Made by a program: the position numbers and the translations under genes. A DNA stretch of 64,000 nt from Pyrrhosoma nymphula (lineage: Eukaryota; Arthropoda; Insecta; Odonata; Coenagrionidae): assembly GCA_963573305.1 (NCBI GenBank), contig OY754335.1, forward strand, positions 48,195,985 through 48,259,984. Direction: 5' to 3'. The notes under the pieces were generated by a model. The model had not been told where the DNA came from and did no database searches. It worked only from the letters and a program-made list of their open reading frames with translations. Every line of letters begins with the position of its first letter. Position 1 is the stretch's first letter. Positions 32,896-44,339 of the stretch are shown in pieces.

Positions 32896-33832
32896 TTTTT
32901 GTGTTCACATACAGCTAATTCATTGAAAATAGTGTTCCTAGTTCTTCAAGGTGGACCCAAGATTCATCTTTAGCGAGATAGCGGTAATGAAAAACCTCTT
33001 AAAGAGTATTGAATCTGGAAAATATAGAAAAGATTTCTGAAAATATTATGCTTAGTATCCAACCGCAACGTATGCATTATAATGTTGTCCTTTTATACAC
33101 ACAATGTTGAACATTGAAAAAGAGGTCTTCTCGAGAATAGTTGGCGCCTCAAAGGTCCAATTTAAAGCTCTACTTAAAGCCTCCTATAAAAACTCCTACA
33201 GTGTTTCATTTATTCGGGAAAAATGAGTGTATCTATGCTTTCTGTGATGCTTTGAATGGCGTCGTAAATGCCTGAGGAATGTAACCCATCTTTATTCTTC
33301 GGAATTCACTCCAGTGACTGTCGAGGAATTGCTGGGTGAACCATCACTTTAACGTGTTTCATGAAAAAAAATGTATGCTTGATATAATCAACTCATTCAA
33401 TCAACCGGAAGTAAGGGAACAATATATTAGTGTTTTCCTGAAGCGGATGTTGAGGGAAGAGTTTGAAGGAATTTTGATCAAATTTAATTTTCTTTGTATT
33501 CAGCCTGTTATTATCAAACCGGTTTGATTGAATGTCTTGTCAAAATGTTTGACCTCGGAACATCGAATTCAGGCTCAGAAAATGTATGGGGTAATTACTA
33601 GAGTTGGTTTCCCTAAAATCCTCCCTTGCCCCCGTCACCAATGCTTGCCTTCCAAAGGTTAAAGGAGGGAATAGTTGGAGCCATAAGATACGATAGCATA
33701 GGGAAATATTGAAGCCATCAAAATGCTCAATATGCCATATTGAATGGATCACTTGTGCAGTAAATACGCAGAAAACATGAAGGCATTAGAGAGAGTTCCA
33801 TATTCAGTTGACAGTATGGGTCTCATGGAGAC

Positions 33833-34722
33833 CATTGTTGCCAAACTTACGCTCCGTGTACTCACCTCGAGGCCACGTAGCCAACCATTTCTAACTCCAC
33901 GCTAAATTTCAGTAAGATAATTTTCGCCAAAATATTTGAGTATAGGAAGACTACTGGATGTGTAGTTAGTACACTGCATAGAAAATTAGTTCTAGCTAAA
34001 ATAGCATATTCTAATTTTCCGTCTGCTATTGGCAACATCGTAGGTATATGGAGGATCACGCAGGAAACGAGTCTCCATAAGAGCCCATTTTGTCAATTAA
34101 ATGTGGAACGGCGTATATTTGCGGAGTTGTCGTGGTACCTATATAATTGATCTAGAAAAAAAATGGAAATTTTTCAAAAAAAACTGCACCATCTATAACA
34201 TTTATGGATTGATTGCGCCCGATAACCATGTTAGGTCGACTATTTTTCGCAAATAAATAGGCTTCAAAAATAAGGTATTACCATTGAGTAAAGAGGAGAT
34301 ATGGTGTCTTGCCGCACGAAAACAAAGCTTATTTTTTGCTAAAATGATCCACCTAGCATGGCAACTGGGCGCGATTATTTAATCAATTTTATGAATAATG
34401 CAGTGTTTTTTTTGCATTTTGTTAATAAATTATTACAGCACCACGTCAAATCCACTTCTATACGCCGTTCCAAATTTTGGTTGACATAATGGGCTCTTAT
34501 GGAGATTCCCAGATCCCATTGTAAGCATCCATGTGCGATGTTGCCTACTGCAGCAGGGATTCTACCATAGTGCTAGGCAGTATACTAACTGCACATCTAG
34601 TAGTCTTCCAACATTCAAATATTATACCGAAAAGTAACTTACTTAAATTGAGTGCGATGTTGCAAAATAGTTGCCTACGTGGCGTGGAGGTGATCAAACG
34701 GAGCGTAAATTTGGCAGCAGTG
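33833..34722. mobile_element. 890-bp element with long (~270-290 bp) inverted arms
   Basis: The left arm 33833-34124 and right arm 34458-34722 are inverted copies along their length. Paired words include TTACGCTCCGT, GGAAGACTACT, GTTAGTA, GGCAACATCG, TCTCCATAAGAGCCCAT and GGAACGGCGTATA. The outer ends are CATTGTTGCCAAACTTACGC on the left and its near-complement ending GGCAGCAGTG on the right. The ~330-bp interior is non-coding. Size and long arms suggest a foldback-type DNA transposon or two inverted copies of a shorter element; I see no clear target duplication. Confidence 0.6.
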
Positions 34723-35200
34723 TTAATGCCTTATCTTGTATTTCTTTCTTTTTCTCTCTCCCTTTTCCGGCATAACCCAGCAACACCATAAATATCCCAT
34801 CGCACCCTTACCATTCCTTCCCGCCATCTCAACCAAGCCACACACCACGTTTAAAAAATCACTCTCCGCACTCCCGTTTTTCCTCAAATCCCTCCTTCTT
34901 CCTCTTTCCTCCTCCCCTTAAACTCTTCCTCTCCCCCCCTTTCCACCCCCATCTCTTCGCCGCAGACCGAAAGGCTTTGCTTATCTTACCTCAAATACCC
35001 CAAAGCAGAGGCGCGCCTTGAAAACTCCCCTGGTTTCCCTGCGCCTTGCCTTATATGAAGAGTCTCTCCTTCCAATGCCCCCCTCCCCACTCCCCCCTTC
35101 TCTTTTCCTCGGATCTAAATGCGTGGGAGTGCGTAGAAGTAGACAAACCCTGAAATGCACTACCAGGGTGTGTGGAAGAGGGTGACTCTTCTCCAATCAT
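34723..35200. other. Pyrimidine-rich tract, no gene recognised
   Basis: Dominated by CCT/CTT-rich sequence. Short frames on both strands (34736-34921, 34981-35196) are low-complexity and not supported. Confidence 0.35.
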
Positions 35201-35274
35201 TCTCTACTCGTTGCATACTTCATGAGGGACGTGAACTTTCCCTGAAATCGTATTATTTATCATCACCATTACGG

Positions 35275-36010
35275 AGCATTGCTATCATTGAAGATATTGA
35301 AAAAAGAATGGGCCTCAATGTAAATGAAGATAAGACCAAAACCTTGAAAATGTCTTCGTGACAGGACAAATGAGAGCTACAAAACCTAATGATTGAGAAT
35401 TACGAAATTGAGGGTGTCAGAAAATTTACTTACCTTGGAGTAATAGTAAATAATGAAAACAAAATCTCTGAGGAGATAAATCAAAGGGTAATGCAAGGTA
35501 ACAAGGCCTATTTTGCCAAATTTACCCCTCCTCAAATCAACTCTTCTGTCCAGGAAAACTAAATTGAAAATTTATAAAACATTTATAAGACCAGTAATTA
35601 CATATGGAGCTGAGACATGGGTCCTATCCAGACAAGATGAAGAAACATTAAGAAGATTTGAAAGGAAAATAATAAGGAGAATCTATGGCCCAGTAAAAGA
35701 AGGAGAAACGTGGAGAATAAGAATGAACTATGAAATAAATGAAATATTGAAAGAGAAGGGTTAGGTTCTCGAAGTCATTGCGACTGTCATGTTGAAAGGA
35801 TGGAAGAGTATAGAATGCCCAAGTTGTTACTAAATAGCAAGATGGAAGGGAGTAGGAGGAGAGGAAGACCACGCAAAAGATGGCTGTAAGATGTTGAAGA
35901 GGACCTGAAGACAATGGGGATTGGAAGATGGAGAGAAAAAGCAAAAAGGAGAGCCGAATGGGGGCATATAACTGAGGAATCCAAGGCCCACACTGGACTG
36001 TAGAGCTGTG
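35275..36010 (+). pseudogene. LINE ORF2 fragment, C-terminal third, frameshifted
   Basis: Forward translation gives LNVNEDKTK, then after a stop and frame change FTYLGVIVNN and ISEEINQRVMQGNKAYF, then in a second frame (35513-35764) LLSRKTKLKIYKTFIRPV, TYGAETWVLSRQDEETL and FERKIIRRIYGP. After another stop come HVERMEEYRMPK, RRRGRPRKRWL and KRRAEWGHITEESKAH before the terminal stop near 36000. This is the standard order from the RT thumb to the ORF end in a GAETW-type insect LINE. The sequence ends in GAAGAAGAAG just after the stop. At least two frameshifts and three stops make it dead. It is the longest LINE remnant in the window. Confidence 0.88.
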
Positions 36011-36059
36011 GAAGAAGAAGACCATTTCGGAGTAGTATTCAGTTATTATTTATCTTATA

Positions 36060-36954
36060 TATTAATAAAACTAATTTCCTGGGAGGATGGGGCGATCCTT
36101 ATGATGGAGAACATGACAGAACCGATTTAACTTGTATTGGTGTCATTTTTTTGTAGAGCAGGCAGCATCTCATGCACTTGAAAAGATCTCTGACTTTCCA
36201 TTTTTGACCCAGATTAATTGTAAATTGAAAAAATAAACACGCCTTCACCCAAACTCATTAAGCCCCATGTTATATTTACATAACAAACCACCTAGACACC
36301 GCCAATAACGCTGCATTATGAACTGTTACATTAATGTCGTCAAATTACTTTCCAAACAATATTTTCCTGGATATTCAGCATTTACTTCGCATTTATTTGG
36401 AAAAGAATACCTTGCTATCCAATTATTATTCGTGACGTCCTGCTTTACTAGTCCATGGAAGGAGTATTTTGCAAATGTCATTTAAAGGCCTCCAGCTATT
36501 AGGCTATTGACAGTGAAATAACCTACACAATACATTCATAAATAAAACCTATGCTAATAAGAATTGTATGAGTGTACTGCCGGGTGGTATTGACGGGTTC
36601 TCAGCTTGTCCTTTTATTTTAGTTAGTTTCCCAAAATGTTATGCAGGGGTCATATTTGTCGTAAAAATAAACTGAAAAAATTATTGATACATAGATCATT
36701 AGAATAGCATTGTATATACACTCATGGATGCCTATATAAGAAAAAAATTGAAGGGCATCCATGTCGTGAGGGCACATGGTGCTAGGTGATCTCATTGGGA
36801 ATGACCGAGTAATCAATTGATTCGAATGATTGCAGGCGGTACTCTGTTACACAGAGAAAGGATCTAAATCATAAGGGAAACATGTAAAACAGAGAATATT
36901 AATGACTGGGTACTTTAACAAAAGCAAGAATGAAACAATTTATGAACAGAACAA
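36060..36954. other. No recognisable feature
   Basis: AT-rich spacer between two LINE fragments. No domain or repeat is seen. Confidence 0.4.
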
Positions 36955-37590
36955 CAAGCAACAGATTAGTACATATCGCATGAGATAAACTGCTGACAGG
37001 TAGAAGAAACGTCGCGTCGGTGGGATAAGAAAAAGGTGGTGCGACAACTCAAACTAGAGAAGGCTGTAATTGAAGAAGAAACAGACCACAGGAGTCTACT
37101 ATAATAGAAGAAGAATATTTCATAGTACATAGTATCTAATAATGGAAGAATTTTGTTACCGGTTAAGTAGAATCACCAGTGATAGAAAAAGCAAGAAAGA
37201 TATTGAGAGCAGAATTGCCCAGAATTGTACTAGAAGGCATTCTACCTGAGGGAGAGTACACTAATCACTAGCCACTTAATCCTTCAATTGTAGAGAAAAG
37301 ATGCATGATGCAAACTCTGAGAATAAAAAGAGACAAACTTGTCGGCTACAATTTGATGAAAAATCACCTTTTGAAAACACTAATGAAAAGCGAAATAAAT
37401 CTGAAGAATTAAGTACCGAATTGTAACAAGGATGAATGGAACACTACAGGAAAATTCTGAAAGACGCCAACAGAAGAGTTATGTGGGAATGAAAGGGTGA
37501 GCTGAGGGGAGAATTGAGCGAAGAGCTGCCATGAACCAATTTGCGGATTGATGACCGCTGATAATGAGAAGCATCTTAATTTGGCGCTTC
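36955..37590 (+). pseudogene. Two overlapping LINE 3' remnants, heavily decayed
   Basis: At 36970-37130, RRNV...RKRWCDN followed by GAAGAAGAAA resembles the 3' end of a LINE ORF. A second start follows at 37150: EFCYRLSRITSDRKSKKDIE and SRIAQ match the FCYLGSRITSDGRSKKDIKSRIAQ-type block of ORF2. After an internal deletion come RDKLVGYNLMKNHLLKTL and, near 37500-37560, AMNQFAD-like codons in a shifted frame, matching the ORF end. It has many stops and frame changes. The two parts probably come from separate insertions. Confidence 0.65.
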
Positions 37591-39878
37591 GAAAACAGGG
37601 GTCATTAAGCGCCTAGCAATATTATTTTAGATCACAGAAGGCTTCCATATTAGTTATGGAGAGGTTGAATCTTGAATGCGATTCCTTAAATTTTAAATAA
37701 ATAAATATATTAATAAATAAATTACGCAATTAAAAGAGCGATGGTTGAAAAATGCGTTGTAAATCCTCGGAAAATGCACAAGAACATGCAGTTGGCGCAG
37801 AGGTGTGGAAAGCATTAAAAGAAAGGCACCAAATTATAAAAAAGCAAAATGAATGGATATAAATTATTGAGACCGTTAAAAATATGGTATTGTACCAACC
37901 CATGCTAGTTAAGCCATGCGCATCAGAATATGGACTCTTACACACCAAGAGTTTTACCATAGATGAAAAACTACATCAGCATCGGGCCACGCAAAAAGAC
38001 TCCCACCATTGCCATCATGGTACACAAATGATAGCGATGAATATTACTTGAATGTTTCAATGAACGGTTTAAATATTTGCAATGCAAGGTAGCCTTTTAC
38101 CCAGCGCTGTTTGCTAAGTCTGTTGCTAAATACATTACGACAATTTTATAAGTAAATTTGTATCACGTATTCATTCTTTGTGCGTCATTTCCGTTTTTTA
38201 TGCACTGCATGCGATCAATAGAGTGAATAGTACACAAAACTGACTGTGCTGGAGAAATATGTAATGTTCTAAGGTAACTAATATGTAAAAAAAATAGATT
38301 TTGGAATGAAAGAAAAACTTAAATATCATTGAATATGAAAGTAATATTTCACAGTACCAGAGAAACTGCTACGGCTTGGAAATGAAATTTAATCACTAAC
38401 TTTCGTTTGCAGAAAGGAAGATATTTTTTCTTTAACTTCCCGCAATTCTGAGAATTTCGATGTTGCTAGGAGGAAAATTGAGTTCTTGAACGCTTTCAAG
38501 ATAAAACGTTTTCGAGGTGTCGTGGAACTCTTGGCACTGTAACTTCGAGTTCGTTCACCAGAATTGCTTTGGGCGGCCGTGTCATGGCGTGTTACATAAA
38601 AATGTCCTCGCCATCCTCAGTTGACGGTGATGAGCATTTTACGAACAGCTTTTGCCTTTATAAGCTTCCAACGATAAAGTTGTGATGGGCGAGAGACTAA
38701 TATATGAAAGTCTCTTCTATCGAGTGAAACTTGGGGACACTTCTGCGACAGCTCATTGATGCAAATGAAATATGACTTATCAAATTACGTCAAACATTCC
38801 GACCTTCTTTAAGAACTGGTGAATTTACCCAGGGGCAAGTCAAGTTATGTTGAAAGGACGATAAATTTCATATGAAACTCATTAGATCTTGTCTTCATTA
38901 TGACTCCTTGGCCAAATAAAGACTAATTTTGGATTCTTAGGTATTTTATGAAAATTCCAGCCGAGCAAACATCAATTTCCGTGCACCATTATACATCATG
39001 CAGTTTATATTTTCTCTCATTATCCAGGTTGGCTACGCATCCCATTCCCTTGCTGGCTCTTCCCTGTGAACATAACATTGTTCAATCTGTATATTGTGGC
39101 CCTTAACACAAATAAACCGCTATGTAATTATTCCATGCAACCATACTGCCTTCCTTCACCACTAACTGCGTCGCTAACCTCCTCTTTTCCTTCCACAATA
39201 TCCAATACTTATCCAATATCTTTGTTTATTTCTCCAGCTAGTTTTTCCCATAACCACGTCTTAAACGCAAACAAATCCATGGAAAATCTGCATGCGTTTT
39301 TTCCTTGGCCAATCCTCTACTTTCCGCTGTAAATTACGTCTTCCCTCGATTGAACTATGAAAATTCATCCCTGAACTCATAAATTTACTCAACTTTTTTT
39401 GGCTTACCTTATCGTCACGTGAAATTCAACGGATAGCGGTTCCCCGATTTCCTCAGGGATGGATCGTGTCCCGACACCACTCATCTGCAGAAGTTCTTTC
39501 AAGATCAGAGAAGCCATTAATTACCTAGGAATCCATTATTTTGTCCATCAGGATTATCAGCTGTGGAAAGAATGGAAAACATAAATATTATGTACAGTAA
39601 CATTTCTCAGTAGTAGTATTTTTGTTTAACGTGCTTCGACGGCTAAGGTCATTACGCACTTACTGTATGCCACGTGCAGACATGGACAACAGCACTGGGA
39701 CGAATCGGAGGATCACCCCTCCAAACTCGAGTCGAACCCAACGATGCTTAACTTATCTTAACTTGGTGACTGATGAGAAACCGGTGTTTCCATCGTGGTA
39801 GGCCGTTGCCCTAATATTTCTCATAATCACACTAACTAACTCACATAACTATATCACCGCAAGCAATAATTAGAGACC
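37591..39878. other. No supported gene
   Basis: AT-rich DNA with no recognised coding region. At about 38606-38640 the minus strand has CTGAGGATGGCGAGGACA, possibly a remnant core of the hairpin-repeat family. At about 39640-39760 there is a GC-richer patch (GACATGGACAACAGCACTGG) that looks like an old dispersed repeat. Confidence 0.35.
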
Positions 39879-40085
39879 ATACTAAATAATAAACTTTGTA
39901 CTTTTCCTCAGATTTTATTTTACGGTACGGCAGGTTTCGCCGATCTACGGAATCATTAGGTAGATCGGCGAAATGCCTTGTACCGTAAAATAAACTTTGT
40001 GGACAAGTAAAAAGTTTATTATTTAGTATGGATACTAAATAATAAACTTTGTACTTCACTTCCACGAAGTGAAGCCTGAAACTAT
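39879..40085. repeat. Foldback repeat with a hammerhead-like core and repeated ATACTAAATAATAAACTTTG
   Basis: ACTAAATAATAAACTTTGTAC near 39881 reappears inverted at 40010-40030 and again directly at 40034-40055. The centre is an inverted pair: TACGGTAC...TTTCGCCGATCTAC against GTAGATCGGCGAAA...GTACCGTA. On the minus strand CTAATGAT (39959-39952) precedes a CCG/CGG stem and GAAAC (39938-39934). The right flank ACTTCCACGAAGTGAAGCC also flanks the 23757 repeat, in the opposite orientation. Confidence 0.62.
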
Positions 40086-40535
40086 AGGTTGTAATAATTA
40101 GAGAACTCACGCGCTTAAGTTAAGGTATCTATTTATACTGGTTTACTGGCATTGTTTCACTCATAAAACTTGGAGAGTTTGCAATCTGATCACATAATAC
40201 TATAGAAGGGAAAGCTACTGGCATTCATTCTAAAGCGAAACAATCGGTTAAAATTACCACCAAAATTCTTAAAGGACATTTAGACGTCTGTATGGTATGG
40301 AACGTTGTATTCCGAGCTATGGCATTCATTTATACCAGTTTCACGGGGAGAATAATATTTTTTCTAAAATTTTGGCATACCTATACATGCAACCAGGCCA
40401 AAAACTGTGACCAGCTCTGATTCAATGGTTGAGGGTTGGAATTTTCCTTAGTGTAAGGACGTTAATGATTGAAATGCAAGTAAAGCTGAGAACACATTTC
40501 TGCGCAATCAATCACGCTATCTCGACTTCTCGTCA
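40086..40535. other. No recognisable feature
   Basis: AT-rich spacer. A short direct repeat, CATCAAACCTGATGACC, occurs twice at about 40534-40550 and 40554-40570, at the edge of the Penelope-like remnant. Confidence 0.4.
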
Positions 40536-41030
40536 TCAAACCTGATGACCACTCATCAAACCTGATGACCTATACATGATATATACGCTTAAAAATACTG
40601 TGGGACATGAAGGTAATAGTAGGGCAGTGGAATTATTATTCTTTAAAATTGGATATAAATCGCGGAGGATGTTTCTGATTTTATGGGAGCCAGGGAAGAA
40701 TGTGGTGATGAGGCGGAGTCTGTCGGGGTGGTGGGTTTTGGATCGAGGGGTGTAACTGGCAGAGGGGGGCAGGATTTTATTGGTAAGAAGCTTTTTGGGG
40801 TCCTCACGTTCTCTGAGGGAGTGATATAGGTTATCGGTGTATTGTTGAAGGGATTGGGCGACGTTACAAATTCTGTGGCCGCGGACAGAGAGGGAATAAG
40901 GAATGGAGCGTTTGGTATGTGGTGGATGGCAGCTATTGAAATGAAGGTAAAGGTTATGGTTAGTGGTTTTTTTATGGACGGAGGTGATGAATTTGTTGTT
41001 TTTTAGTAGGGCATGTAAGGCCTTCCTCAG
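40536..41030 (-). pseudogene. Penelope-like retroelement reverse transcriptase remnant
   Basis: A stop-free frame of 164 codons runs on the minus strand from 41030 to the TGA at 40538-40536, with no ATG near its beginning. It reads KNNKFITSVHKKTTNHNLYL, then HFNSCHPPHTKRSIPYS, RGHRICN, LYHSLRERE, PKKLLTNKI, and later RLRLITTFFPGSHKIRNILR. This order is the region downstream of the catalytic motif in Penelope-like proteins: the FxT(S)VxxKxT(D)xNxYLHFNSxHPPHTKRSIPY block, the RGYP-like block (here RERED, so changed), then LxxxxTFxPG...IxxILR. The GIY-YIG endonuclease part that would follow is missing, and the frame diverges after FLS. Catalytic YADD-containing sequence upstream is absent. It is a truncated fragment but free of internal stops, so possibly fairly young. 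Confidence 0.82.
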
Positions 41031-41644
41031 CTACAGAAAAAGTGCGAAGTACCGCTCCAAGGTAGGGGGAAGGGAAGCAGGGAAAGACTTGTTACTCCAG
41101 TGTTTGCGAAGGTCTTTATATAGCTCTCGAAGCGGTCTCGCCAAACGTCCCCTTTATCTCTGCCCATGCCAAGAGATGCGAAACTTCAGCCTAGATTAAA
41201 ATCCCTCTTGCACCTGGGGGCAATTATCCCTCCAGAACCCAGTACGAACGGGATTCTGCCCATTGCGCGTGCGATGTTATTCATGGGGCCAATTTGTGTC
41301 ACCGTACTCTCCCTGTAACGTCCGTGGGCTGCAACTCACACGTTTAGAAAGGCAACTGCTTCGGAGTGGGATTCAGTTAATTTTCAATCGGGATGGACGC
41401 AGTCAAGTTAAAATTTTAAAAAAGTGCACCTGAAAATACGTATTACTGTGCGTTCCGAGTAACTTTAACGGGGAAGAGAATTCAGGTGAAATAATTTTTG
41501 TGGAAAAATATTAGATTGCATTCCGATAGAATTGAGTGCACCAGTAACTATTTGTGCATTCATTGGGAGAATGTCAATATAAATGAACATTTATTGCTTG
41601 CATTCTAAACTTTCTATCGCGTATTCTTCATCTAAATCAATTTA

Positions 41645-41830
41645 GTGTAGTGCATGATTGTGAGGCTTCGCCACGTGACAAGCATTAGCGATTTATGCTA
41701 ATGCATAATTAGTCGTAGTTACGCTAACTTTAGGGTATAGTGTAATTCATGTTGGTGAATACCCCCTGCCACACACCCCTGAGGTGGCTTGCTGGTTATT
41801 TTGTAGATGTAGATGTAGATGTAAATGATT
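41645..41830 (-). repeat. Dispersed repeat R1, copy 3 (truncated, inverted)
   Basis: The minus strand contains AGCAAGCCACCTCAG, TGTGGCAGGGGGTATTCACC, ACACTATACCCTAA and ACTACGACTAATTATGCATT, matching the first ~120 bp of R1 at 55635. Its outer end is a (TAGATG)n tract at 41803-41822 on the plus strand, a tract also present at the far end of the 55635 copy. Confidence 0.65.
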
Positions 41831-42360
41831 GATAGGTTGAATCCATTGGATGGAAACGAGTTGGAAATTGGGTTTCGAGGAGCTTATCATACAAGCTTAG
41901 GTGGTGTTATTCCCTTATCCATTTTGAATTATTAGAAATTTTAACTTGGTGAATAGGGCCATGAACCAAATAATTTTGTGAAATTGAAGGCTGTAAATTG
42001 ATATTAAGCGTCCAATCGCTCATTTAAGAGTAGACTTACCATATGTTTAGGTTCGGCAGGAACAGTCCCAGTTTGAAGGATCTGTTCCGAAGTTCCACCC
42101 GTTTGGAAAATTTGTCCCGCCAGATTCTGAAATTCCCCGGAATGTTTCCGTTTACTAAGTACGCTGTCCACTGCATGGAAAATTCTCAGCCACAAATTTA
42201 TGAAAATATTGTATCAACTTGTGGAACATATTGTGACAATTGAGTGTTTATTGCTTGGCTTAAGGGAAGAACTTCTGTGATAGTAGCCGAACTGAGAAAC
42301 GCTATTTTTAAACCTTAACCGGCGGACTTTGAGAAATTATTCGATAGGGGCCAAGAAGGG

Positions 42361-42580
42361 TTCAGCCACTCTAATAACGAGATTTGAACTCGAGACTCCA
42401 AACTTAAACACCTAAAACAGGCCGCCACATCTGCAATTAATAAACGTACTTAGTAATTACAATTTAGGTTCACCCACTCCTCTAATAACGAGTTTTGAAC
42501 TCGGGAGTCCAGATTTTAATACTTAAAACAACCCGCCACATCTGCAATTAATAATTGTACTTAGTAATTACAATCTAGGG
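42361..42580 (-). repeat. Tandem duplication of a ~109-bp tRNA-like (SINE) segment
   Basis: Two adjacent copies, 42361-42468 and 42469-42580, each contain CTAATAACGAG, TTTGAACTCG, CCGCCACATCTGCAATTAAT and GTACTTAGTAATTACAAT. On the minus strand each copy reads GCGGG/GCGGC...CTCGAGTTCAAATCTCG, which resembles an A-box region followed by a B box (GGTTCAAATC). It is best read as a duplicated tRNA-derived SINE fragment. A functional tRNA cannot be folded from it convincingly. Confidence 0.55.
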
Positions 42581-43385
42581 ATAAAATAATAAACGTTCCG
42601 ATTTCATCCAGGTTTTAGTCTCTACAAAACTATATATGTCCCGGTTTTGGAACATCAGAATACGGCAACCCCATTTAAGCGCAATTTCAAATGTGTGAAA
42701 AATGCCAGAAAAAAGGCAGAACTTTCCGAAAATTCAGCGTTTAAAAAAACGGAATGCCCTGTTGGGTGGCATCACAAGGCAGTATTGGGTCTTTGTGTTT
42801 GTTTACATCATTAACAACGAAGCTGCGGGGACTTGCAGACACCCACAAAATGCTAAAATCATCGCAAGACTTTCAGCCAATTACTTTCAGAAAATTGTCA
42901 CACGTAAGTTTGGAAAAGGGCAAATTATAATACCTACTATTCCAAAGTTTAATGCATGGTGATGATGTTCCTAAAACAGCGCGGAAGATATGGAGTTGCT
43001 TATAGTAGAGGAATGAAGGCAAACTCGTAAATAATAAATGGTTTATAAGACAGTCTTTGCGCTTGTAGAATATGTAGAAGTTTAATATGTATTTTAAGAG
43101 ATACGGTACGGTGTTCACTGCCTATTGACGTCGATATGAAAGCCAACATGGCGCCGTGCCTTTTTAATCGCAGCGTAAAAATAGATTCTTCTAAAGTGAA
43201 TATCAGCAACAATTATCACCAGTGTTTCTTTATTGATATAAACTTTTGTTTGAAAAAGTAACAAAAATAGTACACGACCCTATTCACTTGATGCATCCAC
43301 AACCTTAAGCTTAAGCAACTAATATCAATAACAATGTTACCATTCATATAAGATTGAAGGCTTTCCCAGTGAATGCTTGTAATGT

Positions 43386-43566
43386 AGTTCTCGGGTTTCC
43401 ATCTGGGTGATGTTGGTGAGTTGCACCGACGCGTCGCGACGTTTCGACGGCGTAGTCTGCCATCATCCTCAGGGTAAAGGACGCTCACCCTGAGGACGAT
43501 GGCAGACTAAGTCTTCGAAACGTCGGTGCAACTCACCAACATCACCCGGATGGAAACCTCAGAACT
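43386..43566. repeat. Foldback repeat with the best-preserved hammerhead-like cores
   Basis: The arms 43386-43476 and 43486-43566 share GTTTCCATC(C/T)GGGTGATG, TTGGTGAGTTGCACCGACG and TAGTCTGCCATC in inverted orientation. Plus strand: CACC (43486-43489), CTGAGGAC (43490-43497), a stem-loop region, GAAAC (43517-43521), GTC (43522-43524), then GGTG (43525-43528), which pairs with CACC as stem I would. Minus strand: CTGAGGAT (43472-43465), a 6-bp stem GATGGC/GCCGTC, GAAACGTC, then a 10-base insertion before GGTG. Compared with CUGANGA the core has one extra base (T or C) before stem II. Confidence 0.72.
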
Positions 43567-43869
43567 CTACATAATGAAATCATTCGTGTAGCACATTAGG
43601 ATGAAAATGCTCAAATTATAACATATTTGGGAATAGTTGGTCAATGCTTTCCCTTCGGAACCACTAATTAATTCATCGGGCGAGCGGCGAATAACCTACC
43701 TTTTATTTCCGATCATCGTTCAAGCCAATTATCGCGGTCCTTTCACCAATTTCAGATCGATTGCAAACTTTTTTCGCCACAGCGCTTACTTCGGTCGCGA
43801 TCTCTCATGACGCAGCGTTACGAACAGCGATGCATTCAGTCAGCTGATCCGTGACCCCACGGCAAATAT

Positions 43870-43902
43870 TTAATGGAAGACAGAGAGAGAGAGAGAGAGA
43901 GC
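43870..43902. repeat. (GA)n microsatellite
   Basis: An uninterrupted GA run of about eleven units near 43881-43902, followed by a GC-richer stretch to 44230 with a 118-codon frame of no recognisable domain. Confidence 0.7.
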
Positions 43903-44339
43903 ACGTCGAGAGCGCGCGCTCATCTGCTATTGATGGCCTTGGGGCCGTATTTACCAGCAGACAATGCCGGCCCGGACTGTTGTTACCTCAACGCGTTGCA
44001 TAAAATTGGGTGCATCATTGGGTATTCAGTCCAGAGTGAGCAATCGCATCCGCTCCCTGTTCGAGCATGCGAAAATGGTTGGGGAAGGGTTTGTCCGATT
44101 ATCCTCACTGCCCCTCTTGTTACTTGGGAAGGGAAGCCGTTCTCCCTTCAATTTAAACATCATCCCTTCAATGATTACTTGCGGTTGAATGCACGCATTA
44201 CAATATTGTTCAGCTGTGACGTTTCATGAAATCGACGTTCAGCGTCTTGGTGAGAAAAACTCAAGCAAATCGTTTTTCTGTGGTGACGCAGAGAACAATT
44301 TTTGGATGAAAATTAAATTACACTTGCGTATATGTCAAC

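Noticed and set aside
34736..35196. Coding exon in the pyrimidine-rich tract
   Set aside because: Composition alone explains the open frames; no domain or splice pattern.
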